Below, one piece after another: positions 27,090 to 36,277 of a stretch of 43,964 nt of DNA. Location: assembly GCA_014239735.1 (NCBI GenBank), contig JAAZYI010000050.1, positions 1 to 43,964 on the forward strand. The letters run 5' to 3'. Position 1 is the first letter of the stretch, and every line of letters starts with the position of its first letter. The notes under the pieces are model-generated. The model worked only from the letters and a program-made list of their open reading frames with translations. It made no database searches and was not told where the DNA came from. Origin of the DNA: Dehalococcoidia bacterium (GTDB taxonomy: Bacteria; Chloroflexota; Dehalococcoidia; Lucifugimonadales; Lucifugimonadaceae). The position numbers were made by a program, and so were the translations under genes.

Positions 27090-27166
27090 AAAATAATCTA
27101 AATTATAGTTTATATAGTATTTATTATATTCTGTTTTACTGTTTAAATAAATAAAAAGAGGTTACT

Positions 27167-28036
27167 TTGATATCTAATTCTGAATATAAAAAATTCTGCA
27201 TTTTACTTGCTGAAGAAGCAGGAAAATTTGTAATGAACTATTTTGATAAAGATTTTGAAGTATTCTCTAAAGATAGAAAAAATAATCTAGTCACAGAGGT
27301 TGATAAAGGCTGTCAAGACCTAATAAAAAATAGGATCTATAAAAGGTTTCCAGATCATAATATAATTGGGGAAGAAGATGATTCTTCAGAGATAAGGAAT
27401 GCTAGTGAATTCGTATGGGTAATAGACCCAATTGATGGCACAACAAATTTTGCTAATGGATTACCAAATTTCTCTATTTCTATAGCACTATTAAAAAATT
27501 CAGAACCCATAGCAGGGTCTATATGGATCCCTTGGCCTAATGAAAAGAAATGCCTGATTTTTTCAACAGCAAAAGATGGAGGGTCATGGATTGATAATTC
27601 GAAAATATCTATTAAAAAATCACATTTTTCTATAGGAGAAGGCGCAATTTCTTCGTACTCATCATTTAGCCCAATATTCGGAAATAAAGATAGAAAAATT
27701 AAACCCATGAATAAAAGATTGAGGGGGGATAAAAGAGTAATAGGAAGCGTGGCTTATGAAATGGCAATGTTAGCAAAAGGGGTAGTTAGTCTTGCATTAT
27801 TAGGACCAGCATTTATTTGGGACTTTGGGGCAGGATTGTTATTAATTAAAGAGGCAGGAGGCATAGTATTAGAATTAGATAATAATTATGAACCTAAAGC
27901 AGAATTTAATTCTTTTTTAAATGGGAATTATCAGAGAGACCAAGAAACATTCACAAAATTAAGGAATTGGACTGGCAAATTCATTGCAGGAAATCCAGAT
28001 ATTATGAAACTTAATAATCATGGAAAATTCGTATAA
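27167..28036 (+). CDS. Inositol monophosphatase family protein
   Basis: The 289-residue protein has the metal-binding motifs of the lithium-sensitive phosphatases: GEED (about 66-69), DPIDGTTNFANG (around 87-98) and WDFGAGLLLIKEAGG (about 222-236). It would hydrolyse inositol-1-phosphate, histidinol phosphate, NADP or a similar sugar phosphate; the substrate cannot be told. The MshA-like glycosyltransferase further on makes an inositol phosphate substrate thinkable, but the two are not linked. It starts at TTG seven bases after AGAGG and lies 50 bases before cimA. Confidence 0.86.
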   Translation: MISNSEYKKFCILLAEEAGKFVMNYFDKDFEVFSKDRKNNLVTEVDKGCQDLIKNRIYKRFPDHNIIGEEDDSSEIRNASEFVWVIDPIDGTTNFANGLPNFSISIALLKNSEPIAGSIWIPWPNEKKCLIFSTAKDGGSWIDNSKISIKKSHFSIGEGAISSYSSFSPIFGNKDRKIKPMNKRLRGDKRVIGSVAYEMAMLAKGVVSLALLGPAFIWDFGAGLLLIKEAGGIVLELDNNYEPKAEFNSFLNGNYQRDQETFTKLRNWTGKFIAGNPDIMKLNNHGKFV

Positions 28037-28086
28037 CAATCATATAGCGTGTTATATTAACCTCTTACAATTTAAAAGGAAATGAA

Positions 28087-29664
28087 TTGAATATAGAATT
28101 ATACGATACAACTCTTAGAGACGGTGCTCAGCAATCAGGTATTTCTCTATCTTTAAAGGATAAGATAAATATTACTCTAAAATTATATGAGATAGGCATT
28201 CCCACCATTGAAGGTGGATATGCTGGATCAAATCCGAAGGATGATGAGTATTTTAAGTTAATACAAAAAGAAAATTTATCTAATTCAACTATAAGTGCAT
28301 TTGGGAGTACAAGAAAACCTAACTCAAAAATTGAGTCCGATCAAATCGTTAATGCAATGCTTTCATCTGAAACAAAAACTTTAGCAGTTGTTGGAAAATC
28401 ATCATCAAAGCAAGTAGAAAAGGTTCTTGAAACAAGCTTAGATGAAAATTTAAGTATGATATCTGAGACCATTACTCATCTTAAAGAAAGAAATAGGAGA
28501 GTGATATTTGATGCTGAACACTTTTTCGATGGCTTTATAACAAATAAAGATTACGCACTTAAAACTTTAAAGGTAGCAGTAGATTCTGGCGCAGATATAG
28601 TTGCCTTGTGTGATACAAATGGTGGCATGATTCCTGAAGATATAAAAAACATAATAAATGAATCTAAAGATTTTGGAATAGATGTTTATAAGATTGGAAT
28701 TCATTGCCATAATGACACAGACACTGCTGTTGCCTGCTCTTTAGTAGCTTTTGAGCAGGGAATTAATCATATCCAAGGAACAATTAATGGATATGGTGAG
28801 AGATGCGGTAATGCAAATCTTATAAGCATAATAGGGAACCTGCAGTTAAAAAAGCAAGTAAAAATATTTTCTGAAGAAAATCTAAAAAAGATAACTGAAT
28901 TATCAAACTATGTTTCTGACACTGTTAATAGGACTCCTTTTGCGTATGCGCCCTTCGTAGGAAGTAAGGCATTCACACACAAAGGTGGCATGCATGCCTC
29001 TGCTGTAAATAAATATGTTGAATCATACCAACATATTGACCCTGAGATTATTGGAAATAATTCAAATATTACAGTTTCAGAACTAGCTGGGAGAAGCAAT
29101 ATAATTTCAAGATTAAAAGAACTACTTATATACGAAGAGTATTCTCCTGAAGATATAAAAAAATTAACTTCTATTATCAAAGATAAGGAAAATAGTGGCT
29201 TTTCTTATGAAACAGCCTCAGCCTCACTAGAATTACTACTAAAAAAATACAAAAAATTAATTCAAAGCCCTTTCGAGCTAAATGAATACAATGTGACTTT
29301 AAAAAGTAGTCCTAAAGATTTTGGAGAGCCTATGTGTGAGGCAAATATAAATATCTCTGTTCAAAATGAAATTCATAATTCTAAAGCAGAAGGAAATGGG
29401 CCTGTAGCAGCATTAGATAAGGCACTTAGACAGGCATTGTCATATTATTATCCTGAACTTAGTAAAATAAAACTAACTGATTACAAGGTAAGGGTAGTGA
29501 ATGAATCAGAAGCAACAGAATCAATTGTAAGAGTTTCAATTGAATCTGCTGACCATAAAACTGTCTGGACAACTGTTGGGGCTTCACCGAATATAATTGA
29601 GGCGAGCTGGATGGCCTTATCAGATTCCATGGAATGGTGGTTAACGAATAATATTAGCGACTAA
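28087..29664 (+). CDS. cimA: (R)-citramalate synthase
   Basis: The 525-residue protein condenses pyruvate and acetyl-CoA to citramalate, the first step of the threonine-independent isoleucine route. It shows DTTLRDGAQQSGIS (7-20), EGGYAGSNPKD, DAEHFFDGF and GIHCHNDTD, which separate CimA from isopropylmalate and homocitrate synthases, and a C-terminal regulatory domain (about 390-520, with EGNGPVAALDKALRQAL). It starts at TTG with a weak AAAAGGAA ribosome binding site. LeuCD and LeuB encoded nearby can process the citramalate product. The last 11 bases overlap the convergent JAMM gene. Confidence 0.88.
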   Translation: MNIELYDTTLRDGAQQSGISLSLKDKINITLKLYEIGIPTIEGGYAGSNPKDDEYFKLIQKENLSNSTISAFGSTRKPNSKIESDQIVNAMLSSETKTLAVVGKSSSKQVEKVLETSLDENLSMISETITHLKERNRRVIFDAEHFFDGFITNKDYALKTLKVAVDSGADIVALCDTNGGMIPEDIKNIINESKDFGIDVYKIGIHCHNDTDTAVACSLVAFEQGINHIQGTINGYGERCGNANLISIIGNLQLKKQVKIFSEENLKKITELSNYVSDTVNRTPFAYAPFVGSKAFTHKGGMHASAVNKYVESYQHIDPEIIGNNSNITVSELAGRSNIISRLKELLIYEEYSPEDIKKLTSIIKDKENSGFSYETASASLELLLKKYKKLIQSPFELNEYNVTLKSSPKDFGEPMCEANINISVQNEIHNSKAEGNGPVAALDKALRQALSYYYPELSKIKLTDYKVRVVNESEATESIVRVSIESADHKTVWTTVGASPNIIEASWMALSDSMEWWLTNNISD

Positions 29665-30100
29665 TATATTTTGGCCCATCAAAATCTACTATGACTTCAC
29701 TAATATCACCTTGACTACTTATTCTATATGCTCTCAATACAGGTCTTGTTTTTTCAACTAAAGAAACTATTACGTAAAATTGTTGCAAATAACCAGACAT
29801 AAGAGCGTTCTTAACATCTGTCTCAGATAAATATGCTTGAGTATGTGTATGAGAATGAAAAATGCCTATTATCTCTTCTTCCTCTTCATCTGACTTTTTC
29901 TCTGCACTAAGATGTTCACTAGGATCAAAAGTATATCGATTCTGAGGGTTCTCATGGATATTTTTTAATGGATGAAATTTTGAAACTATTCCGCCAGAAC
30001 CTTGAAGGACCCCACAACTTTCATTCGGATCATTGTTCAACGAATGTAAAATTATTTCTCCAATAATTTTTTTTGGTATAAAAATTGAATTATTATTCAT
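29654..30100 (-). CDS. JAMM/MPN-type metallopeptidase (M67 family)
   Basis: The 148-residue protein is a compact JAMM domain with all zinc-site residues: E27 in NESCGVLQG, then H82-S-H84-x7-S92-x2-D95 (HSHTHTQAYLSETD). Bacterial members cleave isopeptide or peptide bonds after ubiquitin-like proteins, for example releasing a sulfur-carrier tail; Mec/QbsD-type members act in cysteine synthesis. No ubiquitin-like carrier or E1-like gene is adjacent. It overlaps the 3' end of leuB by eight bases, so it is the last gene of the ilv-leu operon. An acidic run (DEEEEE) sits just before the active-site strand. Confidence 0.86.
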   Translation of the reverse strand: MNNNSIFIPKKIIGEIILHSLNNDPNESCGVLQGSGGIVSKFHPLKNIHENPQNRYTFDPSEHLSAEKKSDEEEEEIIGIFHSHTHTQAYLSETDVKNALMSGYLQQFYVIVSLVEKTRPVLRAYRISSQGDISEVIVDFDGPKYISR

Positions 30101-31202
30101 TGTTTAAAATTTTACTGACTATTTTATCGCCCATTTCTTGGGTGCTTAAAAATTCCTCGCTAGCCAAAGATATGTCTTTTGTTCTGGCTCCTGATTCTAT
30201 CAATTCATCTATTGCACTTTCAATGCAACTTGCTTCTTCATCAAGACCAAATGACCATCTCAGCATCATGGCAGTGCTAAGAACTGACGCCACTGGATTA
30301 GCTAATCCTTTTCCAGATATGTCTGGAGCCGAGCCATGAATAGGTTCATAAAGGGCTGGCTTAGAAGAATTATTTTCATTTGAGCCCGGAATACTAGATA
30401 AACTAGCAGAAGGCAACATCCCCATTGATCCCCCTATTACTGCTGCTTCATCAGAAAGAATATCTCCAAAAGTATTTTCAGTTACAATTACATCAAATAT
30501 GGAAGGGCTAGTAATAATTTGCATTGCTGCATTATCAGCAAGCATATGAATTAACTCAACTTCAGGATATTCAGATGAAACTTCTTCAGCTATTTCTCGC
30601 CATAATCTAGAAGTAGCCATTACATTCATTTTATCAAGCGAATGCAATACTTTTTTTCTTTTTTTTGCCATTTCAAATCCAACTTTAACAACCCTTCTTA
30701 TCTCATCTTCGTCATATTTAAGCGTATCTACAGCTATTCTTTTTCCGTTATCCTTCCATCTTTTCTTAGGTTCTCCAAAGTAAAGACCCGACGTCAATTC
30801 TCTAATTATTATAAAATCAACATCTTCTAGAATTTCTCGTTTTAGTGGACTTGAATCTATTAAAGACTTATATACTTTTGCTGGTCTTATATTTGCAAAT
30901 AAATCTAATTGCTTTCTTAATTTTAAGATTCCATCTTCAGGTCTAATTTCACTGTTAGGATCATCCCATTTAGGGCCTCCAACAGAACCAAAAAGTACGG
31001 CTTGATTTTCTAAGCAACTACCAAGCGCTTCTTCTGTAATAGCTACTCCATTTTTATCAATTGAAACACCACCTACCTCTTGATAATCATATTCAAATTG
31101 ATGCCCAAATTTTTCAGATATTGAACCTAATATTTTTTCAGATTCTTTTGTAACTTCAGGCCCAATTCCATCACCACTTAACACAGCTATTTTATATTTC
31201 AA
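30093..31202 (-). CDS. leuB: 3-isopropylmalate dehydrogenase
   Basis: The 369-residue enzyme oxidises and decarboxylates 3-isopropylmalate with NAD to the leucine 2-oxoacid precursor, and probably methylmalate in the citramalate route. It begins MKYKIAVLSGDGIGPEV and has GSVGGPKWD, RELTSGLYFGEPKKR, DKMNVMATSRLW, the metal-binding DILSDEAAVIGGS and the NAD-binding HGSAPDISGKGLANP block. Length is typical. It follows leuD after three bases. Confidence 0.95.
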   Translation of the reverse strand: MKYKIAVLSGDGIGPEVTKESEKILGSISEKFGHQFEYDYQEVGGVSIDKNGVAITEEALGSCLENQAVLFGSVGGPKWDDPNSEIRPEDGILKLRKQLDLFANIRPAKVYKSLIDSSPLKREILEDVDFIIIRELTSGLYFGEPKKRWKDNGKRIAVDTLKYDEDEIRRVVKVGFEMAKKRKKVLHSLDKMNVMATSRLWREIAEEVSSEYPEVELIHMLADNAAMQIITSPSIFDVIVTENTFGDILSDEAAVIGGSMGMLPSASLSSIPGSNENNSSKPALYEPIHGSAPDISGKGLANPVASVLSTAMMLRWSFGLDEEASCIESAIDELIESGARTKDISLASEEFLSTQEMGDKIVSKILNNE

Positions 31203-31205
31203 CTT

Positions 31206-31808
31206 TTACCACCTATCTATTCTTGATGATTCATAATTATTGATTTTATCTTCAGATGTTAAAGTTCTACCTATCTCATCCTGACCTTTTAAAAGTGATT
31301 CCTTTCTAAATGCATCTATATCAAATTTTTCTGAAAATCCATTTTGATCTTTTATTACTTGATTTTCAAGATTTACTTCCAGTTGATACCCGGTATATTT
31401 AGGAGATGAAGCCATTCCCATTAAATAATCTACTTTTTCTTTATCTAGACTTATAGTTAGTATTCCATTTTGAAAACAGTTAGTTCTGAAGATATCAGCA
31501 AAACTTGGAGCAATTAAAATTTTGAACCCATAGTCTAAAAGAGCCCACGGAGCATGTTCTCTTGACGACCCAGAACCAAAATTTCTACCTGCTACTAATA
31601 TTGATGCACCTTTATATCTATTGTTGTTTAGGATGAAATTAGGGTCAGGAACCCCAGGCTCTAAATATCTCCAATCGAAGAAGGCAAATTCCCCAAAGCC
31701 TGTTCTTTCAATTCTTTTTAAAAATTGTTTAGGTATTATTTGATCAGTATCTACATTTGCAAGATCTAAAGGAGCAACCAAACCTTTATGATTTAAAAAA
31801 ACTTCCAT
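31206..31808 (-). CDS. leuD: 3-isopropylmalate dehydratase small subunit
   Basis: The 200-residue swivel-domain subunit has NVDTDQIIPKQFL, GFGEFAFFDWRY, the glycine-rich NFGSGSSREHAPWALLDYG and FRTNCFQNG motifs. It completes the active site of LeuC. The ATG at 31808 overlaps the leuC stop by one base (TAATG) and gives the usual MEVF start; an in-frame TTG at 31817 would add three residues and is less likely. The C-terminus carries the usual RTLTSEDKI segment. Confidence 0.93.
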   Translation of the reverse strand: MEVFLNHKGLVAPLDLANVDTDQIIPKQFLKRIERTGFGEFAFFDWRYLEPGVPDPNFILNNNRYKGASILVAGRNFGSGSSREHAPWALLDYGFKILIAPSFADIFRTNCFQNGILTISLDKEKVDYLMGMASSPKYTGYQLEVNLENQVIKDQNGFSEKFDIDAFRKESLLKGQDEIGRTLTSEDKINNYESSRIDRW

Positions 31809-33205
31809 TATTTCCAATTCCTTACATCGACAAAATGACCTTCAATTGCTGCTGCTGCTGCCATTTCAGGGCTAACTAGGTGAGTTCTTCCTTCTTTTCC
31901 TTGCCTTCCTTCAAAATTTCTATTTGATGTAGAAGCACATCTTTCTTGGGGCACAAGAATATCTGGATTCATTCCTAGGCACATTGAGCATCCTGCATCT
32001 CTCCATTCAAACCCAGATTCTGTAAATATCTTATCTAAACCTTCCTTTTCAGCCATCATTTTTACTAATCCTGAACCTGGCACAACCATTGCTCTTACAT
32101 TTTTATCTATCTTCTTGCCTTCAATTATATTGGCGGCGGCTCTCAAGTCTTCTATCCTTCCATTTGTACAAGAACCTATGAATACTCTATCTAACTTAAT
32201 ATCAGAAATTCTTTGACCTGCCTCTAAACCCATATAATTTAGAGCATTTTGGGCATTCGATTTTTCTTCAGGAGTTGAATAGCTTTCTGGATCAGGAACA
32301 GAAGAATTAATTCCCGCAACTTGGCCAGGATTTGTTCCCCATGTTATATGAGGTTCTAAATTAGAACAGTCAATATCAATATTTGTATCAAATTCTGCAT
32401 TTTCATCAGTATATAAATCTTTCCAAATATCCATTAATTTATCTAAATTAGAACCTTTAGGTGAAAATTTCTTTCCTTGGACAAATTCGAAAGTTTTTTC
32501 ATCAGGTGCAATCATTCCAGCTCTTCCGCCACCTTCGATAGTCATGTTGCATACTGTCATCCTGCCTTCCATAGACATTTTCTTAAATACATCTCCTCTA
32601 AATTCAATTGCATGTCCTGTTCCGCCATCAACTCCTATTCGTTTTATTATTGATAAAATTAAATCTTTTGGAGTTACACCAAATGGTAAATCTCCATTGA
32701 CATTTATGGCCATAGTTTTAGGCTTCTTTTGTACTAGACTTTGAGTTGCTAGTACATGCTCAACTTCTGAAGTACCTATGCCAAAAGCTAATGCACCGAA
32801 TGCACCGTGCGTTGAAGTATGACTATCTCCACACACAATTGTCATGCCTGGTTGAGTCAGCCCTAATTCAGGTCCAATTACATGCACTATTCCTTGATTA
32901 ATATTATCAATATCATACAATGGAACTCCAAATTCTTTGCAATTAGCCCGAAGTGTCTCAATCTGTTTCTTTGCTATAGGATCTTTAATATTGAATCTAT
33001 CTGAGGTTGGGACATTATGGTCAATAGTAGCGGCAGTAAGATTAGGTTTTCTTACAGTCCTAGAATTTATTCTTAAGCCTTCAAATGCTTGAGGTGAAGT
33101 AACCTCATGAACTAAATGAAGATCTATGTATATTAAAGCCAGATCATTATCAATTTGATCTATTACATGAGGTTCCCAAATTTTTTCAAAAAGCGTTTTG
33201 CTCAT
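31808..33205 (-). CDS. leuC: 3-isopropylmalate dehydratase large subunit
   Basis: The 465-residue aconitase-family subunit binds a 4Fe-4S cluster through cysteines in FIGSCTNGR and in [13 protein letters not shown]. It has the [30 protein letters not shown] block. With LeuD it isomerises isopropylmalate, and citramalate derivatives in the CimA pathway. The start overlaps the end of leuA by four bases (ATGA). Confidence 0.96.
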   Translation of the reverse strand: MSKTLFEKIWEPHVIDQIDNDLALIYIDLHLVHEVTSPQAFEGLRINSRTVRKPNLTAATIDHNVPTSDRFNIKDPIAKKQIETLRANCKEFGVPLYDIDNINQGIVHVIGPELGLTQPGMTIVCGDSHTSTHGAFGALAFGIGTSEVEHVLATQSLVQKKPKTMAINVNGDLPFGVTPKDLILSIIKRIGVDGGTGHAIEFRGDVFKKMSMEGRMTVCNMTIEGGGRAGMIAPDEKTFEFVQGKKFSPKGSNLDKLMDIWKDLYTDENAEFDTNIDIDCSNLEPHITWGTNPGQVAGINSSVPDPESYSTPEEKSNAQNALNYMGLEAGQRISDIKLDRVFIGSCTNGRIEDLRAAANIIEGKKIDKNVRAMVVPGSGLVKMMAEKEGLDKIFTESGFEWRDAGCSMCLGMNPDILVPQERCASTSNRNFEGRQGKEGRTHLVSPEMAAAAAIEGHFVDVRNWK

Positions 33206-34764
33206 CTTCCTGCTCCTGACCCAGGTGACTCAGAGCCTTCTTTGGTCATTTGAATTGATCTATTTATTGCATTTAAGTAAGCCTTGGCAGATGCTACGAC
33301 AATATCTGGATCTGAGCCAGTTCCAGTAAAAGTTATGCCATTTAAATTTTCAATTCTTATAGAAACTTCTCCTAATGCATCTATGCCTTCCGTAACAGAA
33401 TTAACACTAAATTCAGTTAATTTAACTTCTATATCAATTATTTTATCGATTGCTTTACAAACTGCATCTACTGGGCCAGTCCCTTCTGATTCTGAAAAAA
33501 TCTTTTTATTATCAATATTTATAATTTCGATCTTGGCTTTTGGTTTCTGCTGATTTCCGCAGAGCACTTCTATAGAACTTAAAGCAAGATAAGATTTTTG
33601 AGATTTATACCTAGACTGCTCAAATATCAATGCTTCAAGATCAACGTCAGTAATCTCCTTTTTACTATCAGCAAGATCTTTAAATTTTATAAATAAAGTA
33701 TTCAATTGATCATTATCAAAATCATAACCTAAATCATTTAGTCTTGATTTTAGTCCTGCTCTTCCTGACAATTTTCCTAAAACAAGAGCTTCTCCTCTCC
33801 ACCCTACTGTTTCTGGCTCCATTATTTCAAATGTACTTTTATCTTTTAGAAAAGCATCTTGATGAATCCCTGAAGAATGCCTAAAAGCATTTTGCCCCAC
33901 TATTGCTTTATTTGCTTGCATTGGGAATCCAAAAATATTACTAACCAATCTACTAGTAGGTCCGATCTCGGAAGTATTCACTTTAGTTTTTACATTAAAA
34001 TGATCTTTTCTTACCTCTAAGCCCATAATTACTTCTTCTAAAGCTGCATTTCCTGCTCTTTCTCCTAAACCGTTTATACATCCTTCAATTTGTCTTGCTC
34101 CATTTTCTACAGCTGCCAAACTATTTGATACCGCGAGTCCTAAATCATTATGACAATGAACACTTACTACTACATTATCAATGTTTCTAATTCTTTCTCT
34201 AAGGATTTTTATTGAGTCTCCAAATTCTTTGGATACAGCATAACCAACAGTATCAGGAATATTTATAGTAGTAGCTCCAGCTTCAATAGTTGCTTCAAGT
34301 AATGTAACTAAAAAATCAATGTCAGTTCTAGTAGCATCCATTGGTGAAAATTCAACATCATCAACATAATGTTTTGCTTTAGCTACTGCTTTAACAGCCA
34401 TTTCAATAATTTCTTCTGGATCTTTTCTCATTTGATGTTCCATGTGTATTGCAGAACTAGACACAAATGTATGAATTCTAGGGCTTGAAGCTTTTTCTAA
34501 TGCTTGAGCGGCTTTATCTATGTCACCTTCTATAACCCGAGCTAAACTAGCAACTTTACAATTTTTTATTATTTCTGCTATCTGACTCACTGCGTTGAAG
34601 TCACCTTGAGAACTAACAGCAAATCCTGCCTCGATTACATCAACTCCTAAACTCTCAAGCTGTCTTGCTATTAAGAGCTTTTCATCTACGGTCAAACCTG
34701 CGCCAGCAGATTGCTCTCCGTCTCTAAGAGTGGTATCAAAAATTATTAAAGATTCTCTATTCAT
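33202..34764 (-). CDS. leuA: 2-isopropylmalate synthase
   Basis: The 520-residue enzyme commits 2-oxoisovalerate to leucine synthesis with acetyl-CoA. It shows [17 protein letters not shown] (9-25), [51 protein letters not shown] and [10 protein letters not shown], all typical of LeuA type 1, and a C-terminal regulatory domain with [14 protein letters not shown] (about 430) that normally senses leucine. It is in the T-box-controlled operon, so it is probably also feedback-inhibited. The C-terminus ends in a short Ser/Gly-rich tail. Confidence 0.95.
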   Translation of the reverse strand: MNRESLIIFDTTLRDGEQSAGAGLTVDEKLLIARQLESLGVDVIEAGFAVSSQGDFNAVSQIAEIIKNCKVASLARVIEGDIDKAAQALEKASSPRIHTFVSSSAIHMEHQMRKDPEEIIEMAVKAVAKAKHYVDDVEFSPMDATRTDIDFLVTLLEATIEAGATTINIPDTVGYAVSKEFGDSIKILRERIRNIDNVVVSVHCHNDLGLAVSNSLAAVENGARQIEGCINGLGERAGNAALEEVIMGLEVRKDHFNVKTKVNTSEIGPTSRLVSNIFGFPMQANKAIVGQNAFRHSSGIHQDAFLKDKSTFEIMEPETVGWRGEALVLGKLSGRAGLKSRLNDLGYDFDNDQLNTLFIKFKDLADSKKEITDVDLEALIFEQSRYKSQKSYLALSSIEVLCGNQQKPKAKIEIINIDNKKIFSESEGTGPVDAVCKAIDKIIDIEVKLTEFSVNSVTEGIDALGEVSIRIENLNGITFTGTGSDPDIVVASAKAYLNAINRSIQMTKEGSESPGSGAGR

Positions 34765-34770
34765 AATTTA

Positions 34771-35766
34771 TTAACTCTGATCCTTTAAAAAAGGCATCAT
34801 TCCTCTCAACCTTTTACCTACTTCTTCAATTGGATGCTCAGAATTTTCTTTTCTCAAATCTTTAAACTTATGCAAACCTTCATCATTTTCAGCAATCCAC
34901 TCTTTAGCAAATTGACCACTTTGAATTTGGTCTAACACTTTTTTCATGTTTTCTTTTACTGAAGGATCCACAACAACTGGACCTCTAGTATAATCTCCAT
35001 ATTCAGCTGTATCTGAAATTGAATATCTCATTTCGCCTAATCCGCCTTGATACATTAGATCTACAATTAATTTTAATTCATGCAGAACTTCAAAATATGC
35101 AGATTCAGGTTGATAGCCTGCTTCTACTAAAACTTCGAAAGCGCTTTGAACCAGAGAGGTTACACCGCCACATAATACTGCCTGCTCGCCAAATAGATCA
35201 GTCTCAGTCTCCTCTTTAAACGTTGTTTCTAATATTCCTGCCCTAGCTCCTCCTACTCCAAGACCATATCCTAGAGCAATATCCTTTGATTTACCGCTAC
35301 TATCTTGGTGGACAGCTATTAAACACGGCACTCCTTGCCCTGACTCAAAAACTCTTCTCACAATATGACCAGGACCCTTAGGTGCAATCATAGCTACATC
35401 CACAAAATTTGGAGGTTTTATCTGTTCATAAAAAATACTAAATCCATGACAAAACATTAACATTTTGCCCTCTTCTAAATGTGGTTCTACATCCTCTCTG
35501 TAAACCTTTCCTTGAATGGTGTCTGGAAGGCAAAACATAATTACATCTGCACTTTTTACTGCTTCAGAATTTGATAGGACTGTCAGGCCTTTCTTTTCCG
35601 CCTTTTGCTTACTTTTGCTTCCTTCATACAAACCAACTACTACATCAAAACCTGAGTCTTTAAGGTTTAATGAATGAGCATGCCCTTGACTACCGTAACC
35701 AAGGACAGCAATTTTCTTTGATTTGATTAATTCCTTATCTATATCACTTTCATAATACATTTTCAT
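34771..35766 (-). CDS. ilvC: Ketol-acid reductoisomerase
   Basis: The 331-residue class I enzyme converts acetolactate or acetohydroxybutyrate to the dihydroxy acid with NAD(P)H. The cofactor motif [17 protein letters not shown] (24-40), [11 protein letters not shown] and the metal-binding [12 protein letters not shown] and [14 protein letters not shown] blocks are present. The start ATG at 35766 overlaps ilvN by 17 bases; an ATG two codons later (35760) is equally possible. The ribosome binding site AAAGGA lies within ilvN. Confidence 0.95.
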   Translation of the reverse strand: MKMYYESDIDKELIKSKKIAVLGYGSQGHAHSLNLKDSGFDVVVGLYEGSKSKQKAEKKGLTVLSNSEAVKSADVIMFCLPDTIQGKVYREDVEPHLEEGKMLMFCHGFSIFYEQIKPPNFVDVAMIAPKGPGHIVRRVFESGQGVPCLIAVHQDSSGKSKDIALGYGLGVGGARAGILETTFKEETETDLFGEQAVLCGGVTSLVQSAFEVLVEAGYQPESAYFEVLHELKLIVDLMYQGGLGEMRYSISDTAEYGDYTRGPVVVDPSVKENMKKVLDQIQSGQFAKEWIAENDEGLHKFKDLRKENSEHPIEEVGKRLRGMMPFLKDQS

Positions 35767-36277
35767 TTTTATTTTCCTTTCGCTCTAAGCTTTTTAATAC
35801 AGCAACTCTGCCGGTTCTCATAACTTCTATAACCCCATAAGGCTCTAAAAGTTCAAGTAATGATTCTATATCTTTTGAATCTCCCGTAGTCTCAATCGTC
35901 ATTTGATCAACCCCAACATCAACCGTCTTAACATTAAATATGTTTGCTAATTGTAAAATTTCTCCTCTTTTCTCATTATCGGCATTCAACTTTATTAATA
36001 CCATTTCCCTGTATACGTGTTCTTTGTCAGATATATCTTCAACTTTCACAACTTCAATTAATCTATCTAGTTTAGCAGCTACTAACCTAACAACTTCTTC
36101 CGGCCCTTCTACAACAAAAGTCATTCTTGATAAGCCTTCTTGCTCAGACTTTCCGACTGCTAAACTAGCAATATTAAAGCCTTGGCGCCTAAATAGTCCA
36201 CAAATTCTCGCAAGTACTCCTGCTCTATTTTGAACAAGAGCAATCACTGTTCTGCTGCCTTTGTTACTAGATACCAT
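35750..36277 (-). CDS. ilvN: Acetolactate synthase, small (regulatory) subunit
   Basis: The 175-residue protein has an N-terminal ACT domain (8-80, with [25 protein letters not shown]) that binds valine and a second ACT-like domain (about 88-165, ending [10 protein letters not shown]). It activates and feedback-regulates IlvB. It overlaps ilvB by 11 bases and ilvC by 17, the usual ilvB-ilvN-ilvC order. Confidence 0.94.
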   Translation of the reverse strand: MVSSNKGSRTVIALVQNRAGVLARICGLFRRQGFNIASLAVGKSEQEGLSRMTFVVEGPEEVVRLVAAKLDRLIEVVKVEDISDKEHVYREMVLIKLNADNEKRGEILQLANIFNVKTVDVGVDQMTIETTGDSKDIESLLELLEPYGVIEVMRTGRVAVLKSLERKENKNENVL

